NCBI GenBank assembly: GCA_039193385.1
Contig: JBCCWR010000014.1
Span: 1 to 26,167 of the forward strand
Length of the DNA stretch: 26,167 nucleotides
Direction: 5' to 3'
Source of the DNA: JBCCWR01 sp039193385
GTDB lineage: Bacteria; Verrucomicrobiota; Verrucomicrobiia; Methylacidiphilales; JBCCWR01
Positions 7,022 through 14,173 of this stretch are shown piece by piece. The notes beneath the pieces are model-generated. The model did no database searches. It had not been told where the DNA came from and worked only from the letters and a program-made list of their open reading frames with translations. A program made the translations under genes and the position numbers. Numbering within the stretch: the stretch's first letter is position 1; every line of letters begins with the position of its first letter.

Positions 7022-8893
7022 TTAAGATAAAGCGGCGATGGTCTGATTGGCTTTAGACAAACGAGAAGCTGTTTCTAAAACGATGTTTTTCATCAGAGCG
7101 TGTACTATGTGTGGGTGGTTAATATTTAAAGCGTCCAAATCCTGCGCTGATACAATGTAGCACTCAACATCATCCTCCGCATAAACATTGGCAGTCCTTT
7201 GACACTTGCCACCTATGGCCAATTCACCAAAGAAAACTCCCGCTGAGAAACTGGCTAAACGCTTTTCCATTTCTTCTTTTATAGAAATAGAAACACTAAC
7301 TGTACCTTTCGTTAAAAGGTAAACATCATCGGAAAGCTCACCTTGTTTTATGATCTGGTCTTTGTCTTTATAGCACTTTTTCTTCATGGTAGACTTAACA
7401 AGGTTCAAGTCCTCTTTGCTTAAGCCTTCAAAGAAAATATTATCCTCCAGAGGGCGATCTCTCAGGCCTCCATACTTGCCGGAATGGGATAACAGAAGCA
7501 TGTTTTCGCAAAACTCCACAGCTTCTCGGGCATCGGCTACAAACAAGCGTGAGATTTGCACCTCATCCATAAGGCTTTTTTCCATGTAATGGCGTAGAAT
7601 GTTATGTTGGTATGTTTCGGCTAGAATGAGGTGCTTATTCATGCCTTTGAGTCTCAGATAAAAAGAGTATAATAATTTACAAGTGCTCTCATCCACATGC
7701 ATGACACGCTTGAAATTGAGAACTAGAAAATCATAGGTGCTCGTACTGTCTCTTACATTACGCAAGATAACCTCTGTGCTGGCAAAGTTGAGATCACCCT
7801 GTAGCTCGTAGATTTGGATGCGTTTTGCTTTTTCATGAAGGAATTTTCGCTCATCCATGGGTCGGCCTCTATTGGAGCCTACTTGATCTCCAGTGTACGA
7901 GGAGCGAATCGCTGAAAGTGTCGCATTCGGCGTATTAAACATATGGAGGTTAAATTCCAGGGAAAGCTTCTGACAGGCTTTGATGCCTCTCACGCTATTA
8001 CCCCTTGTATCCAGAGGTGGTGAAAAAATGCCTATGCCCAATTGACCTGGAAGCACTGCCACAATGCCTCCGGCGACGCCACTCTTCGCGGGCATGCCAA
8101 CACTATAAATCCACTCGCCAGCGTAATCATACATGCCGCATGTCCCCATAATACTCAGAATGTTTTCAACATAAGTGGCGTCAACTGCGCGTTTTCCTGT
8201 TAACGGGTTCAGCCCTGCGTTGGCTAGTGTTCCTGCCATAACGGCAAGGTCACGGCAGTTGACGGAAATAGAGCACTGACGGAAATAATTTTCCAGTGTC
8301 GGAATGGGGTCTTTTTGCAGAATTTCAAAATTTCTCAGCATATAACCAATGGCTCGGTTACGGTGCCCGGTTTCACTTTCTGATTGGTAGACTGTTTCAT
8401 TCACAGTTAATGCACGCCCGCAGTAGTTCTCGAACATCTTCATAATGCGCTCAAAGCATTTCTGAGAATTTTTTCCCTTCACAAGCCCGGTTGCCGCGAT
8501 AGCACCTGCATTAATCATAGGATTAAAGGGCTGGCCACTTTCTGCCCGAAGACTGATAGAATTAAAAGCTTCCCCTGAGGGTTCCACACCGACTCGTTTA
8601 AGCACGTTTTCTATACCATTATCTTCTAGTGACAGACCATAGACAAAGGGCTTAGAGATGGACTGGATGGTGAAATCAATATTTGTATCTCCGACCTCGT
8701 AGACATGCCCATCCATGGTTATAATAGCAATGCCAAACCAGTCAGGATTTGCCTTGGCTAACTCAGGAATATAAGAAGCGACTTCACCTGATTTTTCATC
8801 TAGATAGGTATCATAAAGTGCGTTCAAGTAATCTCGAATGGGAGAGGAGGTGCTTAGTTTTCTAAAAATGTTAGTGCTGCTATCAATCGTCAT
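7022..8893 (-). CDS. glsA: Glutaminase fused to STAS and cyclic-nucleotide-binding domains
   Basis: A three-domain cytoplasmic protein of 623 residues; bacterial glutaminases are usually about 310. Residues ~5-325 are a serine-dependent beta-lactamase-fold glutaminase (glutamine to glutamate plus ammonia). The catalytic S-x-x-K lies in TIQSISKPF, followed by FNPMINAGAIA, ETGHRNRAIGYML and MPAKSGVAGGI. Residues ~355-460 form a STAS domain (IQIYELQGDLNFAS, then HVDESTCKLLYSF). Residues ~485-610 form a Crp-type effector domain whose cassette FFGELAIGGKCQRTANV keeps the Glu and Arg that contact cyclic nucleotide phosphate. No DNA-binding domain follows, so the effector domain presumably controls the enzyme allosterically. 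The ATG at 8893 is preferred over an in-frame TTG at 8905. It overlaps the stop of a seven-codon leader ORF. Confidence 0.93.
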   Translation of the reverse strand: MTIDSSTNIFRKLSTSSPIRDYLNALYDTYLDEKSGEVASYIPELAKANPDWFGIAIITMDGHVYEVGDTNIDFTIQSISKPFVYGLSLEDNGIENVLKRVGVEPSGEAFNSISLRAESGQPFNPMINAGAIAATGLVKGKNSQKCFERIMKMFENYCGRALTVNETVYQSESETGHRNRAIGYMLRNFEILQKDPIPTLENYFRQCSISVNCRDLAVMAGTLANAGLNPLTGKRAVDATYVENILSIMGTCGMYDYAGEWIYSVGMPAKSGVAGGIVAVLPGQLGIGIFSPPLDTRGNSVRGIKACQKLSLEFNLHMFNTPNATLSAIRSSYTGDQVGSNRGRPMDERKFLHEKAKRIQIYELQGDLNFASTEVILRNVRDSTSTYDFLVLNFKRVMHVDESTCKLLYSFYLRLKGMNKHLILAETYQHNILRHYMEKSLMDEVQISRLFVADAREAVEFCENMLLLSHSGKYGGLRDRPLEDNIFFEGLSKEDLNLVKSTMKKKCYKDKDQIIKQGELSDDVYLLTKGTVSVSISIKEEMEKRLASFSAGVFFGELAIGGKCQRTANVYAEDDVECYIVSAQDLDALNINHPHIVHALMKNIVLETASRLSKANQTIAALS

Positions 8894-8913
8894 GGGCTCA
8901 ACCAATTCAGCAT
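8890..8913 (-). CDS. Seven-codon leader ORF coupled to the glutaminase gene
   Basis: The best ribosome binding site upstream of glsA (AAAAGGA, seven bases before an ATG) does not serve glsA itself. It serves a tiny ORF encoding M-L-N-W-L-S-P. Its TGA stop overlaps the glsA ATG in the string ATGA. The glsA ATG has no ribosome binding site of its own at the usual distance, so glsA is probably translated by termination-reinitiation after this leader. The sequence evidence is direct; expression is inferred. Confidence 0.5.
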   Translation of the reverse strand: MLNWLSP

Positions 8914-9022
8914 GTTTTATTCCTTTTGAGCAATATTTATCATTTTCTGAATAAAACCTAAGCCATTTGATTTTTCTTCAGGCTTGTCCTTTTCTGCAAT
9001 ACAACATGCCATCTACTAGACA

Positions 9023-9892
9023 TCAATCTGGAATTGTGTGCAAACATCCTGAATACCACACATACACGATACTTGCTACTGCAAGTGCGTTGGACATAAG
9101 ACCAAAGAGCTTTAATTGAATGAGCGTGTAGGTTTTAGTTTTGAAAATGAAAAATAGATCAAGAAGAAGCCAGATTAGTCCACTGGCTAACATGCTTCCA
9201 AAGAGATAGTCTTTGAAAATTATAAAGAGTAATGCAACTTCCAATGAAACGATCACAATGATGAGCAATTTAGTAAATTTCATCCCCATTTGAGTAGCAA
9301 TTGTGATGCGCCCACTATCACGATCGGATTCTAAGTCCATAATTTCTCCAATGAGGTGAGATTGGAAAGCAAACAATAGTAGGTAAGCGTAAGTTGCCCA
9401 GGGCAGAGCAGCAGTATTATTAATCCATATGCTAAAAGGAACTACTAAGACATAACCGACTTGGCATAGTAACTCCCAAGGTGGTCGACTCCGCAAGCCT
9501 CGACTAGGCCAATTATAGATCGCATTTAAAAATATCAATGTGATTAGTATTAGGAGCATTTTCCAACCACCCCAAAAAATTGCTAACGGATAAGTGATAA
9601 GCTGTGAAATTACTATGGGTTTCCACAGATGTGCTAGTTGTTCTTTGCTACCTCTAGCACCGAATAAGAAATTGTCTTTTCGTGGATTTTTCGTATCGAT
9701 TTCGAAATCTACGATATCGTTCCAGCCATATATCAAAAAGTTGAGAGGAAAACAGCAGTAGATAAAGCCAAACCAAAATGGAATAGATTGCCAAATATTC
9801 ATTTGACTCGTAGGCAGTAAATACAACCAGATCGTAGCAAACCACAAACCAGGTCGTGATACCTTAAGCCAAAATAAAGCATTTTTTAGCAT
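9023..9892 (-). CDS. UbiA-family prenyltransferase
   Basis: Polytopic inner-membrane protein with about eight hydrophobic segments that transfers an isoprenoid chain from its diphosphate to an acceptor. Both Asp-rich motifs for Mg-diphosphate are present: NDIVDFEIDTKNPRKDN after the second segment and MDLESDRDSGRITIA in the middle. The second motif has the family D-x-x-x-D pattern. The acceptor is not identifiable; candidates include quinone rings, carotenoid ends (lycopene-elongase-like) and chlorin-type acceptors. The ATG at 9892 (289 residues) places WLKVSRPGLW close to the N-terminus, as in relatives. An in-frame GTG at 9934 would add 14 residues, and neither start has a clear ribosome binding site. 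No other isoprenoid gene is adjacent. Confidence 0.88.
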   Translation of the reverse strand: MLKNALFWLKVSRPGLWFATIWLYLLPTSQMNIWQSIPFWFGFIYCCFPLNFLIYGWNDIVDFEIDTKNPRKDNFLFGARGSKEQLAHLWKPIVISQLITYPLAIFWGGWKMLLILITLIFLNAIYNWPSRGLRSRPPWELLCQVGYVLVVPFSIWINNTAALPWATYAYLLLFAFQSHLIGEIMDLESDRDSGRITIATQMGMKFTKLLIIVIVSLEVALLFIIFKDYLFGSMLASGLIWLLLDLFFIFKTKTYTLIQLKLFGLMSNALAVASIVYVWYSGCLHTIPD

Positions 9893-10084
9893 TACAGATT
9901 TATTATTAAATATAGAATATGAAACCCTTATCACAGCAAAAAGCTATCATTCATTGTGATGTTGCTTTACTGCTCAGTGGAAAAATCAATCCGTCCAAAA
10001 TGCTATTGATTTGAATAAAGCTAGGGTATGGGCGTATGGGCAAGATTTGATAATAGGTACTGCGACTAGTCCTTTCTCTTTTCC

Positions 10085-11551
10085 CTAATGTTTTAGCTTG
10101 GTATATGGCGCTAGCTGTTCACTCAGCTCTTTTTGAATTTTGGTAAACTCAGCGTTGTTAGCTAGATTGGTTATTTCATTAGGATCATTGTCATGGTCAT
10201 ACAGTTCGATACCTGCATCGCCCTTCATCCATTCCGTGTAGCGCCATCTCTCAGTGCGTATTGAATATCCATATGCTTTTTTAGGACTGTAAATAACCTG
10301 AGATATTGCGGGCTTGTCCCATGTTGATTTGGGATTAGTTAATAGAGGACGCAGACTGCGACCTTCAAGAACTTTGGGAATTTCAAAGCCTGTGTAATCG
10401 ACAAGAGTCGGGTAAAGATCTAATAGCTCGACCGGTTGATAGCAATCATCTTTTTTAGCCTCGATGCCTGCTCCGGCAAATATGAGGGGGACGCGAAGCG
10501 AACGTTCAAAATTTTTCCTCTTATACCATAATCCTTTTTCACCCAAAAAATAGCCATGATCTGACCAGAAGACGATGATTGTGTTTTTCATGAGATCACG
10601 TTCTTCCAAGGCTTGTATCAAACGGCCTACCTGAGCATCGATGAAAGAGATGGTGGCATAGTAGGCTTGCTTGCATTTACGCGCTTCATCCAAAGTGATG
10701 CCTTTAAAGTAATAAGGCCAGTTTTTAGAATCACGTTGAATAGCCATCGGGGGAACATCTTCTAAATCTTTTTTGGCTGACTCTAGATCTTGCATTTCGA
10801 TCTCATCCAGCGGATACATATCAAAATAACGCTTGGGTGCCACGTAAGGACAGTGAGGATTAAAAAAACCTGCTGCGACAAAGAAGGGCTTATCTTTGTT
10901 TTTATCAATCATCTTGATAGCTGCGGAAGCGACAAGACCATCTGTATGCTCCTCATCCTGGCTTACCGGATCCCACCATGCCATAGATATGCCTAGTCCT
11001 TTTTTCTTTTTTGGCTTTCCTTGGCTGTCTACCCCAAAATCGCCATAGTTAATAATCTTGTCTTCTTGTTTTTTATCAATTCCAACAGGGTTAAAACGTT
11101 CCTGCCAAGTTGCTGCATCATCATGACCGTCTGTTCCTATTTGACCCGGATTTGAGTAATGATAAATCTTACCCACACGACCTACGTAATAGCCTTTTTT
11201 CTGAAAAAACTGACCCAATGTAACGACATCAGGAACCTTCTCACGTAAATCATCTTTATTTGCGTAAAACTGTGTTGTATTGGGACGAAGTCCCGTCATC
11301 ACACTAGCTCTGCTGGGGCCACAGAGAGGTTGTTGGCAGTAAGCGAGATCAAAGCGGACACCGCGTTTTGCAAGTTGATCCAAGTGAGGTGTTTTAACTT
11401 GTTTATTCCCGTAGCAGCCCATGTCTATATTCAAGTCATCAGCGGATATAAAAAGGACGTTGGTATGATTCGTTTTCGCTATGAGTGAAGAGGAACAAAA
11501 ACTTGAGATCAGGATGATAGTAAGAAGTGGTTTCATTGTATGGATGATCAT
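10085..11551 (-). CDS. Exported sulfatase, iduronate-2-sulfatase-like
   Basis: Formylglycine-dependent type I sulfatase that hydrolyses sulfate esters, probably on a glycan. The N-terminus is a Sec signal peptide ending near IAK/TNH. NVLFISADDLNID supplies the metal Asp pair (D38, D39). CGPSRASVMTG contains C77, the Cys of C-x-P-S-R that must be oxidised to formylglycine by a maturase not present in this window. FWSDHGYFLGEKGLWYKR completes the metal site. At 488 residues and in overall layout it resembles the S1_7 (iduronate-2-sulfatase-like) group. It is the last gene of a minus-strand set with the isomerase-like and oxidoreductase genes, 157 bp after the former. An ATG at 11536 (MKPLLTIILISSF) is an equally reasonable start. 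Confidence 0.93.
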   Translation of the reverse strand: MIIHTMKPLLTIILISSFCSSSLIAKTNHTNVLFISADDLNIDMGCYGNKQVKTPHLDQLAKRGVRFDLAYCQQPLCGPSRASVMTGLRPNTTQFYANKDDLREKVPDVVTLGQFFQKKGYYVGRVGKIYHYSNPGQIGTDGHDDAATWQERFNPVGIDKKQEDKIINYGDFGVDSQGKPKKKKGLGISMAWWDPVSQDEEHTDGLVASAAIKMIDKNKDKPFFVAAGFFNPHCPYVAPKRYFDMYPLDEIEMQDLESAKKDLEDVPPMAIQRDSKNWPYYFKGITLDEARKCKQAYYATISFIDAQVGRLIQALEERDLMKNTIIVFWSDHGYFLGEKGLWYKRKNFERSLRVPLIFAGAGIEAKKDDCYQPVELLDLYPTLVDYTGFEIPKVLEGRSLRPLLTNPKSTWDKPAISQVIYSPKKAYGYSIRTERWRYTEWMKGDAGIELYDHDNDPNEITNLANNAEFTKIQKELSEQLAPYTKLKH

Positions 11552-11665
11552 GTGTGGCAGTATTCCATGAAATTATGTTCTAGATGTTTAAACATAAATT
11601 CAAAAAAATTGATGCCTTCGTTTCTCTGTACTTGGGCGCTTTTATAGCAAGCGTTGTCTTAAGCC

Positions 11666-11686
11666 TGGATTCTGGCTCAGAATCCA
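11666..11686. repeat. Hairpin between isomerase-like and sulfatase genes
   Basis: TGGATTCTG, GCT, CAGAATCCA: a perfect 9-bp inverted repeat with a three-base loop, 23 bases after the isomerase-like stop (minus strand). No T run follows, so complete termination is unlikely. It could protect the upstream message from 3' decay or lower sulfatase expression relative to the first two genes. Confidence 0.5.
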
Positions 11687-11708
11687 CAGTTAAATATAAG
11701 CTGATTTT

Positions 11709-12578
11709 TTATTCGATGAGTTTCTTGGTTGCCAGAACGCCTTCGACAGGAGCCGGTTTTTTGCCTTCGTATTCAATAGCAATAATTCCCTTAAAATCGC
11801 TCTCCTTAATAATTTTCATGAGACGCGGGTAATCAAAACCCTCTGCAGAGCCGTCTTCATTGATATCATGCGTTTTGGCAGAAATGACAGTAGAGTAAGG
11901 CAACATGTCTTTGGTTCCCTGATAGAAGTCTGTGGTTCTCATTTTTCCAAAGTCAGGCATCAAGGTGATGTGTGTGTGTTGCATATTTTCCACGAGCTTG
12001 GCGTAAAAGGATCCCAAAGGTGCTGAGCGATTGGGTTCAATTGCTATGGTGATGTCTTTTGATTTTGCGTAGTCCGCGAGTGGAGCTAAGGCTAGAGCAA
12101 AACGACGTAGATTTTCTGCTTCGTCAGCTTTCGCATCTCCTCTCATAAAGACTCTAACGTATTTGGCTCCAAGAATCTCAGCCTGATCCACGGCAAACTT
12201 GAACTTGAGTCCACTTTTTGCAGTTTCATTATCATTATCGGGAGAGGGTTTAATCGTTCCGGTCATGACTAAGAAGATTTCCGAACCTGCTGCATCCGCC
12301 CTTCGTTTAAGTTCTGGAAGAAAATCAGCATCATCTTTATAGCCTTTAGGAAAAGCTCCATCCCAAACATCAATTTTTGTGATGCCAAATTTTTCTTTGG
12401 CAAAGGCTGGGTAGTCGAAAGCCGTTAATTCACCGGACTTAAATAAGGCCTTTAGTGAATACATAGATAAGCCCACCTCATAGTTTCCAGATTTTGAATC
12501 TGCATAAGATGGGTTAGCAAGTGCTAGCAGCAGGCAGGTAAAAGCACCATTAAGAATAAGTTGTATTTGTTTTTTCAT
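11709..12578 (-). CDS. Exported TIM-barrel sugar isomerase/lyase-like protein (AP endonuclease 2 fold)
   Basis: 289 residues with a Sec signal peptide (MKKQIQLILNGAFTC..., likely cut after PSYA), so it acts outside the cytoplasm. The mature part is a xylose-isomerase/AP-endonuclease-2-like barrel. Candidate metal ligands follow family order: Glu in IAIEPNRS, Asp in LMPDFGK, His in AKTHDINEDG and Glu in IAIEYEGKK. Family members include sugar and keto-sugar epimerases and, in some glycan loci, 3-keto-glycoside lyases; the substrate here is unknown. It lies 38 bp after the Gfo/Idh/MocA gene and before the sulfatase. An exported oxidoreductase next to an exported isomerase/lyase fold suggests joint action on one sugar. 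Confidence 0.83.
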   Translation of the reverse strand: MKKQIQLILNGAFTCLLLALANPSYADSKSGNYEVGLSMYSLKALFKSGELTAFDYPAFAKEKFGITKIDVWDGAFPKGYKDDADFLPELKRRADAAGSEIFLVMTGTIKPSPDNDNETAKSGLKFKFAVDQAEILGAKYVRVFMRGDAKADEAENLRRFALALAPLADYAKSKDITIAIEPNRSAPLGSFYAKLVENMQHTHITLMPDFGKMRTTDFYQGTKDMLPYSTVISAKTHDINEDGSAEGFDYPRLMKIIKESDFKGIIAIEYEGKKPAPVEGVLATKKLIE

Positions 12579-12616
12579 GATTAACTGTAATTCAATGAAT
12601 ATTTTAAAAAGGTGTT

Positions 12617-14014
12617 TTACACGTATTTTTCAGGGATAAACTCGCTACGGTATTCGTAGTTAGATTTTAGAAGTTCATTGGCCTGCTTGTTGTTAGTGAA
12701 TTCTTTTTTGTTCTCATCAAACTCCAACTTGCCTTCGACATCTAATGCGACGGTTCCGAGTAAGGCGACACCTGTAAAGTCAGCTGCGTAGTCCGCAAAG
12801 TTAGATCCAGGCTGCTTATTATTTTTAATAGCTTCGACCCATTCCTTGAAGTGTCCGCCTTTCACTCGAGGTAGTGTTTTAGGAGGAAACGCACGACTTT
12901 TTTTCAAGTCCATGAAATAATCCATAGGTAGTATTCCAATCGATTTTGAATAGATATCACTAAATAACGTTCCTTTGGAGCCTACGATGAATGTGCCCGT
13001 TCCTGTTGCGCCTTTACTACCTCCCCCTTTAAAATAATCATCGGGCACAAAGGGAACGGATCCTGGTTTTATATTACCATCCATCCAGTGCAACTTAATG
13101 TTCTGCCCTGCCTTTGTTTTGAATTCAAAATCAATTTGAGACTTTTGTGGGAAAGCTACGTCCGTCATTTTGCCATTCACGGCTTCGATACTTGTAGGAT
13201 AACTTAAGCCCAGAGGGGTGTAGGAAGCATCCATACAATGACAGGCAATATCACCTATAGCGCCGCATCCATAGTCACGGTATCCGCGCCAATCAAATGG
13301 GGCAATACCCGGGCTGTATTCGCGAGAGGGTGCTATACCTTGCCAGAGGTTCCAGTCTATTCCATCAGGAACTGCCGTTGTCTGTTGAAATTGAGCCATT
13401 CCCTGTGGCCAGAGAGGTCTGTTTGTCCAGTGATAGACTTCGCTAACATCGCCAATGACACCGCCATCAATCCATTCCTGTATCAGGCGAACACCTTCGT
13501 TGGCATGTCCCTGATTGCCCATTTGAGTGATGACACCAGTCTCTTGGGCTACTTTCTTCAAATGCATGGCTTCACTAAAAGTTCTAACCAGAGGCTTTTC
13601 CATAAGCAAATGTTTGCCAGCAGCCATTGCCCAAAGCGCGATGGGGTAGTGCATATGATCAGGCACTGCTACGGATACGGCATCGAATTGATTACCCATT
13701 TTGTCAAACATTACGCGGTAATCTTTGTAGCGAGGGATATCAGGAAAATCAGCATAGGTTTTAACAGCAGATTTATAGCCACTGTAACTGCTTGGCTTAG
13801 CCTCAAACTTTTCATTTACATCACAAAAAGCCACGATTTCACCTATTTTACTTAGGGAGCGGACATGGGAGCTACCTCTACCACCAACACCGATAATAGC
13901 TATTCTCACCTTTTCATTGTTCAGGTTCTGCGCTTTAATAATTGAGGGTATGAATATTGAGCCTGCCCCTAGTACACTGCCTTTTTTAATGAATTGTCTT
14001 CTATCTAATGCCAT
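12617..14014 (-). CDS. Tat-exported Gfo/Idh/MocA-family oxidoreductase
   Basis: 465 residues, NAD(P)-dependent sugar oxidoreductase family. The N-terminus DRRQFIKKGSVLGAG is a twin-arginine signal, implying folding and cofactor loading in the cytoplasm before export, as for glucose-fructose oxidoreductase. The Rossmann motif IIGVGGRGSSH binds the nucleotide. LMEKPLVR carries the family catalytic Lys, and DIACHCMD the conserved active-site His region. The C-terminal domain is the usual alpha/beta sheet domain. AAGGAAG lies seven bases before the ATG, one of the strongest ribosome binding sites in the window. It is the first gene of the minus-strand set and faces the sensor kinase gene across 159 bp containing a direct-repeat operator candidate. 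The substrate is not identifiable. Confidence 0.92.
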   Translation of the reverse strand: MALDRRQFIKKGSVLGAGSIFIPSIIKAQNLNNEKVRIAIIGVGGRGSSHVRSLSKIGEIVAFCDVNEKFEAKPSSYSGYKSAVKTYADFPDIPRYKDYRVMFDKMGNQFDAVSVAVPDHMHYPIALWAMAAGKHLLMEKPLVRTFSEAMHLKKVAQETGVITQMGNQGHANEGVRLIQEWIDGGVIGDVSEVYHWTNRPLWPQGMAQFQQTTAVPDGIDWNLWQGIAPSREYSPGIAPFDWRGYRDYGCGAIGDIACHCMDASYTPLGLSYPTSIEAVNGKMTDVAFPQKSQIDFEFKTKAGQNIKLHWMDGNIKPGSVPFVPDDYFKGGGSKGATGTGTFIVGSKGTLFSDIYSKSIGILPMDYFMDLKKSRAFPPKTLPRVKGGHFKEWVEAIKNNKQPGSNFADYAADFTGVALLGTVALDVEGKLEFDENKKEFTNNKQANELLKSNYEYRSEFIPEKYV

Positions 14015-14097
14015 GATTGAACTTCCTTATGGGTTATATTCTTAATCGAGGTAAATTTATTGACATATACACAATACACGAGCCATTCAGATATGGA

Positions 14098-14136
14098 ATA
14101 ACAGGAAACGACAAAAACATAACAGGGAACGACAAA
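14098..14136 (-). promoter_or_regulatory. Two direct repeats with 21-bp period: candidate AraC-type operator
   Basis: Two 18-bp copies, ATAACAGGAAACGACAAA (14098-14115) and ATAACAGGGAACGACAAA (14119-14136), differ at one base. Their starts are 21 bp apart, which is two helical turns. Direct half-sites on one DNA face are typical of AraC-family activators, and such a regulator is encoded at 17308. The repeats lie 84-122 bp upstream of the oxidoreductase ATG, where they could activate the minus-strand operon. They lie 38-76 bp upstream of the sensor kinase ATG. Confidence 0.6.
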
Positions 14137-14173
14137 TTGCTCTACAAATGTAAGCATTCTTGAAACCATTCCT

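Noticed and set aside
13238..13855. Long open frame of 205 codons on the plus strand opposite the Gfo/Idh/MocA gene
   Set aside because: It is fully antisense to a gene with clear family motifs, and the predicted protein shows no recognisable domain.
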